NCBI GenBank assembly: GCA_009733775.1 | Contig: WOGZ01000113.1 | Coordinates: forward strand, 30,949 to 94,948 | DNA from: Alectoria sarmentosa | Taxonomy: Eukaryota > Ascomycota > Lecanoromycetes > Lecanorales > Parmeliaceae | Reading direction: 5' to 3' | DNA: 64,000 nt | Part shown: piece after piece, positions 1 to 10,459 of the stretch | Layout of the letters: every line of letters begins with the position of its first letter | How positions within the stretch are numbered: the first letter of the stretch is position 1 | The notes under the pieces: generated by a model | Told to the model about the DNA's origin: nothing | Databases searched by the model: none | What the model saw: the letters and a program-made list of their open reading frames with translations, nothing else | Position numbers and translations under genes: made by a program

Positions 1-920
1 TTGTGTACGTCACCACGACGGTGATACGCTCAGTGCTCGTGCTCGGTGCTGCGATTGGGGTCCACGCGGTGCCGGGATTGCTGGAGGGCATGGTCCATTT
101 GAGAGAGAGTATGTGGATCGTAGGAGAGCTTGAGGGTTGAGGATCTGAGAACGAGGTGGTACTTTGGCTGGACGATGATGCAGCGCCTTCACTGACGGCG
201 AGGACAGCCGGCGTGGGTTCTTTCTCAGCGGTCGCAGCGCTAACGACCATGGCTGGTATGGCTGTCACAGGCGCGCTTATCGTTGGGGCCATTACGATAT
301 CTGGAGGCTGGGGTTGAAGTTGTTCGTTGGCGCATTCGGCTAGTGATGCTGGGAGAGTGTAGTAGCAGCCACAGTAGGCGTAGGCTTGCATTCTGTGGAG
401 GCATCAGAAAATGGAGGTGAAGCACGTGTCCCAGAGATGATTGACGTATAATTGTTGCAGTTCTGGTAGCCAAATAGTGAATCGGAGCATGCCGTGTGGT
501 CGTCACCATTGGCCATCAAACAGTCGGTGAAAAGACCGAAATACTGGCCACAGGTGTTGGTGGCAGATTGTTGGATGTGTACGGTCCTGAATGATCATCA
601 ACACAAGAGCGAAGCTGAGAAGGTTGAGCATAGCGCCCACATTTGGTCGGAACATGTAGGAGAGTCATTGGTGAGAGTCTGGTTGCAGACATCGGCGACG
701 ATCTGAATCATGTCAATAAAAACTGTCCAAGAGCCAATCGGAGAAGACGGACCGATGACTCGCTAACATCTGGCGCCGCTGGGTCACAGAGACGGCGCTC
801 GATAGTCTCGCCGGCTGCGACATCGCGTGGAACGAATCCTGCCCCTACTCTTGGCTGGGATGAAATAAGGAGTGCGCAGAGGGAATTGAAGCAATTGAGG
901 TATCTAGAGGACCAAAGCAT
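1..920 (-). CDS. Cysteine-rich, probably secreted protein (3' end off the left edge)
   Basis: I do not recognise a named family. The best model has four exons: 768-920, 641-702, 446-586 and 1-392. Introns of 65, 54 and 53 bp join them in one frame. The putative start at 920 gives a hydrophobic N-terminus (SLCALLIS) that could be a signal peptide. The next roughly 110 residues are rich in cysteine and include two C-x9-C units ten residues apart (CGQYFGLFTDC and CSDSLFGYQNC), then CGC and one more Cys. A Ser/Thr/Pro/Ala-rich region follows and is open to the window edge, as in surface proteins with a mucin-like or GPI-anchored tail. Twin C-x9-C also occurs in mitochondrial intermembrane-space proteins, but the leader and the long S/T/P region argue for secretion. 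The exon 1 start is the weakest part. The internal exons are better supported because three independent splices keep the cysteine pattern in frame. Confidence 0.5.
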
Positions 921-2111
921 AGTGCTGTAGAGAATGGTGATAGCTTGATTAAGGATAGCGACGTTGATGAGTGAAAGAAACGGTGACAACTTGCAAACCA
1001 GGGAGAGGTGGACCATGAAGAAGGAGCGCGTTACTGCAATCAATACGCAAATCCTCCAGCCCCGTCAACGATGCTGAAATGTCATTCAAAGGCATGAAAA
1101 TGTCCCAGCCTCCCAATCTTCATTTCTGTGATCGGGATGCATCTTATGTAACTCTCCAAGCTCTGGGGCTTGAAAGGGCGCGCTGGGTAAGCGCTTGAAC
1201 AGAGTGTAGCTGGGACGTAGTCCGCGCTTTGCGATTATGAGTGGGGTCTACATTCCAGTATCCCTTGCTTGCGAAGATCTGGCTGCTTTCCAGGTGATGG
1301 TGGTGTATTTTAGTTAGACCAGCTGTAGATCTATATACGAAGCCATCTCCGCCGCGGTGATGATAGACGCAAGGTAAAGTGCGTAGCAAAGTCTTTAGTT
1401 CGGGCCAACCATAGCGAACGGCGTAGTTCAGCCATATTGGAAGCAAGGAGAGATCAAAAGTTGAAGTTCCAGTTGGGAGTGAGGAATAACGGCCTTTAAG
1501 TCAAACGCTGTAAATTTCAAGCAAAGGGTAACAGTTTTGCAGGTCTTCAAAGTTCGTGCCGTTGATCGCGCTAGTTCTGTACATAAATTCGGAAGGACGC
1601 TCATCGATGCCGTCCGGAGAGCGGTTTTGGACGCTCAGCCTTCAATAGGCCAATGGCGGCCGAGTGCCCGCTCGGACGCGTCTATTCGGCTCTTTGTGCT
1701 TTGATTGGCGTATTTGTCGACTTGAACAGCCCTTTAATCAAGAGCACTTCGAGGGGCTTGTAGAACGGAAACATGGATGAGGTGAGGAGTTTCCCGGTCA
1801 AGGAGGTGTAAACAGTCAATTCGGAGCGCAAATGGACCAGGTGGCTTCGGTTGAACGATACCGCTGGCGGCATTGTTTGCTTTTGGGGTTCCGGTGGTAG
1901 ATCACCGCCGTCAGCGTGACGTTTTTCGTCGTGCTGTTGACGCAGACCAAGATTGAGCGAAGTCGAACATGAGCCGAAGATGCGGTAGGGAATCCAAGTA
2001 GAGGGAGGAGCTCGACCGATGTGATTGGTCCCAGTGGCAGAAGAGATGCGGCTAAAGATACTATGGGAGCCAATAACGTAACATCGTGGGGGACGACCTG
2101 ATGCTTGAAAC
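921..2111. other. Intergenic region, no gene supported
   Basis: Several open frames of 60-190 codons exist on both strands, but none shows a recognisable domain, a plausible splice partner or a coding-like composition. The longest (minus strand, 1682-2263) overlaps the 3' part of the neighbouring small gene in another frame. I treat the region as the 5' flank of the left-edge gene and the 3' flank of the small gene at 2112-2477. Confidence 0.5.
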
Positions 2112-2477
2112 CTATCGGCCTCCAGAAGCACCTTGTGCACGAGGGGAGGAGGGGCCGCCAGAAGCCGACGGCGTGCTGGAAGATGAGCGTGCGCCATCGA
2201 CCCGGGGTGTCTCGCCTTTGTAATGATTCCAGAATCTAGCAACGGCTTGCTTTGCCACCGCATTGTTGTCGTAACGGCTGCGGTAGTAAGTGAAGACGGC
2301 GAACTCCTCCTTTTTCATCACATACGTCGAAGGTTGGGCCTGGATCCGACGCCAGATATCTCCAATGTTTCTTTCAAGCACTTGAGTAACGCCTGGAGAA
2401 ATTTGGCCGTTTTGATTGTCTTTGGCTATCTCGAGAGCGTTTGCCACCGTTGGCTGATTCGAACCTTGGCCACCCAT
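2112..2477 (-). CDS. Small conserved-looking fungal protein of unknown function
   Basis: A single-exon frame of 121 residues starts with MGGQGSNQPT; an in-frame ATG 45 bp upstream is possible but less likely. The first 85 residues look like a compact folded domain, with alternating hydrophobic and charged positions, the segment DIWRRIQAQPSTYVMKKEE, and several aromatic residues (FTYYRSRY, FWNHYKG). The last 35 residues are a Ser/Pro/Gly-rich tail. No catalytic motif, signal peptide or membrane segment is visible. I do not know the family and assign no function. A long pyrimidine-rich tract (on the coding strand) lies directly upstream at 2551-2612, a common feature of fungal promoters and 5' leaders. 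Confidence 0.6.
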   Translation of the reverse strand: MGGQGSNQPTVANALEIAKDNQNGQISPGVTQVLERNIGDIWRRIQAQPSTYVMKKEEFAVFTYYRSRYDNNAVAKQAVARFWNHYKGETPRVDGARSSSSTPSASGGPSSPRAQGASGGR

Positions 2478-2550
2478 TTTGTGATGGAGGGGGGTTGAGC
2501 AAAAGGGACCGTCAAGATTCAAGGATGGATGTGGACGCAGCCTGCTTAAA

Positions 2551-2612
2551 GAGGAAGAGGAAGAGGGAGAGGAAGAGGAAGAGGAAGAGGGAGAGGAAGA
2601 GGAAGAGAGAAG
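2551..2612. repeat. GAGGAA/GAAGAG purine tract
   Basis: Imperfect tandem GAGGAA and GAGGGA hexamers fill about 60 bp. Read on the minus strand this is a CT tract just upstream of the small minus-strand gene, so it may form part of its promoter or leader. Confidence 0.8.
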
Positions 2613-2996
2613 GGTAGATCAAAGGGCTGGCAAGTGAGACAGGCAGCGGTGCTGTATACGAGTTGAAGAGAAAAGGCAAAGACGAAGGGATGGAGATGAG
2701 ATGAGGGAGCAAATGGCCGTGAGAGATGCAAGAGCTTCAGACTCGCGTAGAAGGTTCGGATACGGGAAAGCATATGGCGAGGCATCCAAGGCCCATGGAC
2801 GGTCCCAATGGGTGAGATGAAAGTCGAAAAGACAAAGTATCAGGCTGCATTAGGCCCTGGCAGACGCACCACGAAGGAAGGGCCCATACCTAGCAGAGTC
2901 TGATGCAGCCGTTGAAGCCGTCTGACGAGTGACAGGGACAGTGACAGGGAGCAGGACGAGGTCCGTGCAACGTCGACGGCAAGCAAGTGGCAATCA

Positions 2997-3065
2997 TGGT
3001 AGTCATGATGGTAGTAGTAATGATAGTAGTAAGGTAGTAATGGTAGTAGTAGTTATGGTAGTAGT
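2997..3065. repeat. GTA-type trinucleotide microsatellite, left part
   Basis: Interrupted GTA/ATG/TAG units (GGTAGTAGTAATGATAG and similar) run to the edge of the 298-bp element. The same type of repeat resumes on the other side of the element, so the element interrupts one original microsatellite. Confidence 0.85.
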
Positions 3066-3070
3066 ACTGG

Positions 3071-3368
3071 AGAAAATAGAAAACAGCTACACCATTGTAC
3101 CAGCGCCATTAGGAATCGAACCTCAATACCATTAAATACCACCAGCAAACACGACCCTCACAACGAGTGCGAGCCCCCGCGAGACGAACCACTCAAACGC
3201 ACTGCTGCTGCACTTAAGCCAGACCAGGCCGAGAATCGAACCCTGAATCTCGGGGAAACTACGGCAACTCGAGGTAATGGCGCTGCCAGAAAATAGAAAA
3301 CAGCTACACCATTGTACCAGCGCCATTAGGAATCGAACCTCAATACCATTAAATACCACCAGCAAACA
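3071..3368 (-). mobile_element. Miniature LTR element (TRIM-like), copy 1
   Basis: A 298-bp unit has identical 81-bp direct repeats at its ends (3071-3151 and 3288-3368) around 136 bp of noncoding DNA. The 5-bp sequence ACTGG flanks it on both sides (3066-3070 and 3369-3373), as expected for integrase-made target duplications. On the minus strand each terminal repeat begins TGTTTGC, and the sequence TGGCAGCGCCATTA starts at the inner edge of the upstream repeat, where a primer-binding site belongs. It has no open frame of note, so it would need another element's enzymes. The orientation comes from the TG start and the primer-site position. A second copy at 29388-29685 is identical throughout. 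The known class it most resembles is TRIM (terminal-repeat retrotransposon in miniature). Confidence 0.85.
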
Positions 3369-3445
3369 ACTGGTAGTACTGGTAGTAATAGTAGTAATAA
3401 CAGTACATGATGGTAGTAATAGCAGTAATAGCAATAATACTTTGG
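3369..3445. repeat. GTA-type trinucleotide microsatellite, right part
   Basis: This is the continuation of the GTA/TAA/CAG-like triplet repeat interrupted by the 298-bp element. It starts with the duplicated target ACTGG. Confidence 0.8.
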
Positions 3446-3980
3446 CAATAATTCAAGGTATGGGAACAGGGCGACTTTAGGCAAGTATTTAATTAAGGTT
3501 GGGCACCTGGAACCGTGCGGGACTTTTCTTCCTTGGGGTGCCCTGCATAAAGTAATGCATGTGACAGCGCTAGCGGGCAGCTCCACAGTTGAATTCACAT
3601 TGAAAATAGGGAGTCTGGGTAATGGCTGTAAGGCAAGGGCAAGGGCAAAAGCCAAGTCGGGTAAAGTCTAAGAGGGAAATGCGAGGTCAGGACCACTCGT
3701 GGTTGGTAGCTAGGCGCCGGTTAAGAAGTTCAACTTGCTGAATAAGTACGCGCTCAACTAAGTCCTCCCAGTAGACGGCAAACAAGGCAAGGCAAGATTA
3801 ATATGCTTTCTTTGTGATATGATACTCCATACGCACTTATCTCAACCCATTTCTTCCCCCATTTCCCCCACTACTCAAACCATGTATGATGACTCGCGTC
3901 TTTGCATAAGCATAAGCGTTACCCTTCTCATAACCTCGCCAGTATCAGACTTCAGGAACGTTTTTATAATTTTATAATAC

Positions 3981-4058
3981 ATGGTTTACGGTTTATGGTT
4001 TATGGTTTCTGATTTATGATTTATGATTTATGGTTCATGATTCATGATTCATGATTTG
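3981..4058. repeat. Degenerate 7-bp tandem repeat (TGGTTTA/TGATTTA)
   Basis: About eleven heptamers follow each other. They drift from TGGTTTA through TGATTTA to TGATTCA, so neighbouring units resemble each other more than distant ones, as expected from stepwise local duplication. Confidence 0.8.
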
Positions 4059-4331
4059 GCTGCATGTCATGTCGAGGGCATGTGGAGACGTTCAATTCGT
4101 TGTTGGTGGTGACAGTGAGGCTTCTGGGTAATGCCTTTTATTCCAAAGCTGGAGGTTGGATTTTTCCTCTTTCGCCGAATAAACTCCACGTGCCGCCGGG
4201 GTTTGGCGCTATTGCGGGGCTTCCGTATCACATACTTTATCACCTTGACTGTTTGACATCTTGCATCCCACCCTTTCACCCCCACCACAACGCTCGATAT
4301 CAGCCATCACCCCAGCCTCGGGTATCTAGCC

Positions 4332-4446
4332 ATGGACAACCTTGCCACCGCCGGCAAAATCTCAACAACGCCAAACCCTTTCAACCAAATATCATCCCGT
4401 TGGCTCTCATATGCTCGTCTCCGAGTTAGACTCTTCGCTTCAACGA
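4332..4446 (+). other. Possible orphan first coding exon
   Basis: An ATG in good context (GCCATGGAC) opens 38 codons beginning MDNLATAGKI. They end exactly at a consensus donor (GTATGT at 4447). No convincing downstream exon was found before the retrotransposon. It could be a remnant, a very short gene or chance. Confidence 0.2.
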
Positions 4447-5554
4447 GTATGTAGCCAAAGCTAAACACCGTGCAAGGTCAACCTTAAATCGCTTCCGGAT
4501 TAGGGGCAGTCACCAGTAACCAGGATACACTCCTGGCTTGATCCTGGGTAACCTAAGTAGCGAGATGAGCATGACCAAATCCCAACTGTAATGTTGTTGT
4601 TTTTCTTTTTTTCTTTTTTTTGCACTGTGTCGTGGAACTTAGTCTTGGTGGATACCACATGCATTGATTGACGTTGGAGGGACATGAGAGGACAAGGCAA
4701 GAGTGGCATGTTGCATTCACTGAAACTGAGGCTCAAGCAGGAAATGTCGCTTTCTCCCAGCTGACTTGACTTGAGGTATGGGAGAGCCTGCTGTTGTCGA
4801 GGGGGCTACTTACTAGCGCTTAATTAGCTGTAGATCGCTGCCCAGTGCCGTGGGGAGACGTGGGGAAATGACAGCATTAGCTTCCCGGCAGTCAGCCACA
4901 AGGATGATTTTGACTTGCATACATGATACTTTGCATGACACGGTACTTACTTTCCTGCACTCCTCCCGACTCCCAAACGTCAGCATTGTCACTCTGCGAC
5001 TACGTACCACACACGTAGTCCTTCTTAACGCCGCCGCCACCACCACCACCACCACCTCGGTATCAGGCTGGTGCCGATGTTGAATTACTCATAACGAGAA
5101 AAACTTCATTCACTTCTCACTCTGCATGCCACCATCTTCCACACTTTTCTCCAGAAGCGAACCCTACAGCTTAAAGCTCTTAGTTTCTTCCTGTTCTTTT
5201 TCTTTTTGAGGTATGAGTTAGCCAAAATGAGACTCTTGCATGTTGGCATCACCCGTTGGATCAGCTAGTCAGCAAGCAGATGAAAAACCCAAGAAAGCTT
5301 TTCCTTCAGCAATCAGCATTAACCTTCCTACAAAACTTGCTGTGCCTCAAAAAATGCTAATCGCAAGCATGGACATTCATGGTTAGAGAGATCTGTCTCA
5401 CGTTGAAGCGGCATCAATCCAAGACATCGAGTTGGGAAGTAACAAGTAAAATAATAGGTAACAGCAATGAAGGAAACGCTTTGACCCTTGAAAATTCACT
5501 TTCTTATCCGCTGGCGCTGGGAGACTTTAGCAGAGGGCCTATGACTGCAAAAAG

Positions 5555-5881
5555 TGTTGCGAGAACAGATTGCGGAGCGGAATAACTAGTAGCCGAGTGG
5601 TTTCAATAGTAGTAGATTGTGACTATGATTATGGTAAAGATCGTGTCTAAACAGCATAAAGAGAAAAGCATGAAAACGGCCATGATCCAGTCTATATAAA
5701 ACAAAGGGGCCCCGAAATCGAACCCAGACAATTACCGAATTCCTGTGAATTCCGTACCGAAAAGTGACGAACTCAGGGGTATCACTCCCATGATCATTTG
5801 TCGAACCCACATGCTCCACATGAATCCTTCATATGACACATATAAGCGAATTTATTACCTAATGAGTGAGTTTAAACAACA
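5555..5881 (-). repeat. 3' LTR of the copia element (left)
   Basis: This 327-bp repeat starts TGTTGCGAG and ends AAACAACA, giving the inverted ends TGTTG and CAACA. It aligns without gaps to the right LTR. Differences between the two are essentially all C/T or G/A. Its outer half is better preserved than its inner half. Confidence 0.92.
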
Positions 5882-5891
5882 CTTCCTCTTC
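5882..5891 (-). other. Polypurine tract of the copia element
   Basis: On the minus strand the sequence GAAGAGGAAG directly abuts the TGTTG start of the 3' LTR. This is the position used to prime plus-strand DNA synthesis. Confidence 0.75.
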
Positions 5892-6699
5892 ATGAATTCG
5901 CTTATTTCGATTAATGAAGATTATACACATTCATTAATCGTCTATATCGTTCAAAGAACTGTTTGATTAAAGACTTAATAAATATGTTTACGACTTGATC
6001 GTTTATAAATACGAAGTTTATGACAATTTCATTTTTGATTAAGATCTTTCGTATATAATAATATTAAATATCGATATACTTAATGCGTTGATGATATTTA
6101 AAATTCTTAATAAGGGCAAGATTACTTTTATTGTCGTCGAATAAGCGAATCGAATCGTTTTTGAGAATTTGAAAGTGTAATTCTTAAAATTATTATATAA
6201 TTTATATTATTATTTTAATAACCTCGATAAAGATAATATATTTAACTTTAATAATAAATATAACGATACTTTTTTGCTTTTTATTACTTCAAATATAAAT
6301 TGCTTAATTTCATAATAAAATATATTTATAAATGAATTTTTTATTCGCTTTGTTATTATTATAAACCGAATTTAAATAAGCGATAAAGTGTTTTTCTTTA
6401 TAAAATCGTAAATTATATTTAATAATATCGACGATGTATTTGAATATTCGATTAATTGCATTTAAATGACGCATAATAGAATCATAACAGAATTAATTTA
6501 ACTTATCGATCGCAAAGATTAAGTCAGATCGTGTATCAATCATAAAATACATAAGGCTTTTAATGCGTTTTTAATAATTTAATTAATTAATGCGTTCTTC
6601 GTCGAAGCGCGTAATCTTAATCATTTCGTATTTATTAAATAATATAACGATCGAAATACACTACTTCATTTTATACTCGTGAAAAATCTTTTTAACATA

Positions 6700-6969
6700 T
6701 TATAATTGATCAAGAATTAAGATAATAACGATATGATATACTTGAATACCGAATATCTTATCGATTAAATCGAAGTTTTTCACTTTAAAAAATGTTTTAA
6801 TATCGTTTTTAATAATGTTTATTAAGATCTCGATTATAATAAAAATAAGAATATCGTTAACATAAAAGACGACGATAATTAACTTTAAATTTATAATTCG
6901 AATGTAGATACATTTATTTGAGAATATAAATTTGAATTTCATCTTAATAATAACCTTCTCGAATTTCAT
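6700..6969 (-). pseudogene. Reverse transcriptase remnant of the copia element
   Basis: A 90-codon open stretch survives on the minus strand and matches the copia reverse transcriptase core: FYVNDILIF replaces the catalytic YVDD segment, and FKVKNFDLIDKIFGIQV matches the following conserved block. Asp-to-Asn in the catalytic pair (GAT to AAT) is the change RIP would make and would inactivate the enzyme. Related sequence continues past the stop toward 6660, so this is a fragment of a once longer polyprotein. Confidence 0.85.
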
Positions 6970-9540
6970 ATTTCAAATATAAATTAATTACTTGAGATCG
7001 TACAATTCTTTTAATAAGCGAAGCACTTTATTATTAATAACATTTAAATATTCGAGCGATATTATTATATAAATCTCATTATATAAATCGCTATTAAAAT
7101 ACGCGTTATTAACGTTTAATTAATGAATTAATAAGTTTAAATAAATTGTCAAGGCGAATAATAATCTCAATGACTCGAACTTGAAAATAAATGCGAACGT
7201 TTTATTATAATTTATTTTTTTCATTTATGAATATTCTCGAATAATTAGTCTTATCTTATATTAATCGATAATCTTATCGAAATTGTATTTAATTTTAAAC
7301 ACTCATTTATAATTGATAAGTTTACGCTCGATAAATAAATTATTAAGCTTTTAAATATCATTAATTATTAAATCGATAATTTATTTGACGATAATAGACT
7401 TTTATTTAAGCGCATTAAATTCGTTAATAACTTCTTTATAAATCGTAAGCTCGATATACTATGAGATATGTATCTAATTTTTAAAATTAAAGGTTTTATC
7501 GAATTTCACACGATTGTTCGCTTTATAAATACGCGACGATTTAATAAATGTAGCTATAAACTCTATAGAGCGTTATACATTATTTTTTGATATGAAAATA
7601 AATGTTAAGTTTATAATGATAACATTTAAAGTCGAATCAAACTCGATTTAAAGAATCGAAATTTCGATCACTCGACATTCATTTAAGATTTTCGAGATCT
7701 CATTAATTGCGAAAGAAGAAGTTCTCTTATTGTTATTATTTAATAAACGAAATTACGATTTTTTTTTATAATGATTAAAGATTGCTTGATGAGAGTTTCT
7801 CTCTGATATTAACTTTTTTAAATCATCATTTTATTCATTTGTCGACGATGATATGATGTTATTAATTGAGGCCTTATCGTTTTTTTAATCGTCGTCGTCG
7901 TCAAATATATATTTATTTATTGTCTCAACGGCGTCATTAATGATATCATTATTATCAAATAACATAAATGCTTTTTCTACACGCACGAAATCGAATTTCG
8001 AAAATAAATCTTCAAATAACAATTTCAAGCCTTTTCGATGCTCGTAAAAAATCACATTCGTAAATTATTCGAATCGATTCTTATCAGATTTATAAACACG
8101 ATATTGAGTTTTCGAATGATACTCGATATACATTTTTAGGTAATTCACGCTATACAATTTGCTTCGTCGTTATTCTTTAAATAAAAACACTTTACACACG
8201 CATTCAAATATCTTCTTATTGTTGAAATTTAACATTATTCTTATTTATTGTTTTTTAAATAACTTACTCTCTTTGATAGAGAGTTTATTATAAATATAAC
8301 ACGCGTATATTATCGCTTTTGCTTAAAAGAATAATAACAATTTCGATTATACGAGCATTATTTTAATTATTATAATTATCATTTTATTGAATCTTTTAAA
8401 GATTTTATTCTGATATGCGATATAGATAAAAATAAATTTTATATAAACATTTATATCGCGTAATTCTTTCTCGATGATTTTATATTTTAGTACATTATTA
8501 ATACGAATGCACATTATCGACTTTTTATTTTCAATTAATAGATATTTAATCTCGTGAATCAAAAAACCATGAATTTCGATTTTGAATGCGATAAATTATA
8601 TTATTATTCGTTCAATTGTCTCATTAATAAGCGATACGAAATATACACATTTTTTTATAATGCTATTAATAAAAAACTTATTTTAAAAATCGATATGTAT
8701 TTTTGTTGCTAATATCGTAATTTTTATATAAAACTTTTTATTGATAATTTTGATCATCTTTATAGCATCACATACGTCGCAATCGAAATTTTTTAAAATC
8801 TCAAATCGATTTATTTCATGAACATAAAGATGTAAATTCTTCAATTTATATGCCCTTAAATAATCAAATCGTTAATATATTAATTCGAATGTCATGAGAA
8901 TAAGATGTTTGCGTTCAAATAAGACCTTTGTAATAATTGCGATCGTTCGATTAATTGATATAAATGCTTTATTAAAGTTGCAATCAATCAATTCGTAAAG
9001 ATCATTTTTTATATAATTAAAAGCGACGACATTATTCGTCCTTTTATTAATGATTTATATCATTTAATTATCGAAGTATATCAAAAATTCACGTTTATTA
9101 AAGGCGATAATAAATAGCAAATTGACTTTTATGTTCGATACATAAAATATATTCTTCAAAATTTGTATTTGATAATCGACTCGTATACGAATATCGTTTA
9201 TATCTTCATATAATAATTCGCCTTAATTATCGAACTTCATTATTTCATCGTAATAAGTCATATTAACGAATAAATCTTTCTGAAATATCATATAATGTGT
9301 GACCTTCGAGTCGATAATTCATTCGAAAACCTTCGTGACTTATTTGCGATGTGTAATTATTCAAACACGTTTTTTGCGAGATATGTTTTTTATATCATTA
9401 TTCTCTTTTTTTGTTACAATAACGACTTTATCTTTTCGTTTAAAAGAGCGAATTATAAATTTATTGAAAATCTTGCGATTATTTTTTAATCGTGAGATAT
9501 CGTCTTTATCCGCCTTCTTCTCTTTTTTCTTAAAATTAAA

Positions 9541-9582
9541 ACAATTCGATTTATAATAAACTTTCTTATCACATTTAAAACA
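9541..9582 (-). pseudogene. Gag zinc-knuckle remnant of the copia element
   Basis: The minus strand reads CFKCDKKVYYKSNC, a C-x2-C-x4-H-x4-C knuckle in which His is replaced by Tyr (CAT to TAT). This is another single RIP-type change at a zinc ligand. It marks the Gag part of the element. Confidence 0.75.
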
Positions 9583-10459
9583 CTCGACATTTACGAAATT
9601 ATTATCTTTTAAACGACCTCTTTGATCTTGTTTATCATTACGATTTCTTTTTATATTGACGATGTTTAAATTATTTTTACGTCTAATATCTTATTTCATT
9701 ATACGAAATTGTTTCAAAATTAATGTTATAATAAAAATGTCGATTTAATTTAAAATATACTTCGTTATATTATACTCGTTTCTCTGATATATATTTACAA
9801 TCACGATCGCATAATATATGTTCGATGACTTTATATTCGATACGAAATTATAAATTTCGTCGCTTAATTATTTCAAAGTCATCGTTATTTTATCGATTGA
9901 CTCATCGCTGTCTTTAATATAATCGAAAAATCGTTATAACATAAATGATAAACGTCTTTTATTATTCATTTCATAAAATCGTTTCAACTCGTTTTATACG
10001 TTTTTGAATAAGTTTATATTATTTATATAACTCTGTTACGTTTCTTTCACATTAACAACTAGCATAATAATTATTCAATAATTTATAAACATTCAATTGC
10101 GTTTTTTTTTATCACCGTTCGAACATTTTCTGATATTTTTCACAATGTCTCATATATCACGTTCTATAAAAAACATCTTATGAATTTAAATTCAATTATT
10201 ATAATTATGAGTTTTTAAAGTAAATAACTTGATATATGAATGCTTTAATAACGACTTATTCAAATTATTTAAATCGATTTTTAACATTTATTTTTTATCT
10301 CTTTTAATAAATGCTATGAGCTTCTCATTTAACGAATTCGAATCTTATTTAATAATATAAAGATTTAATAACATCGTCTCTTGATCGACGAATATTATAT
10401 TTCATTTCATTAAAACGATAACGAAGTCTTATTCAATGATTATTTGATAAATAAATTAA

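Larger units (their letters stand above)
3446..5549. other. Intergenic region with simple repeats
   Basis: No confident gene is present. The region holds a 7-bp tandem repeat (3981-4058), one possible orphan first exon (4332-4446), a T-run near 4595-4620 and a CAC triplet run at 5031-5056. Base composition is ordinary up to the target duplication of the copia element, so the AT-rich decay does not spread here. Confidence 0.6.

Noticed and set aside
1682..2263. Minus-strand open frame of 193 codons
   Set aside because: It overlaps the better small gene in another frame, has no domain, and its composition looks like translated noncoding DNA.
3091..3130. tRNA gene suspected from GGTTCGATTCC on the minus strand
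   Set aside because: No cloverleaf can be drawn: no acceptor stem or anticodon arm at the right distance. It is part of the miniature element's repeat.
5586..5819. Near-identical open frames at 5586-5819 and 10505-10738 that could suggest a duplicated gene
   Set aside because: They are the two LTRs of the copia element read in one frame; the similarity reflects the repeat, not coding.
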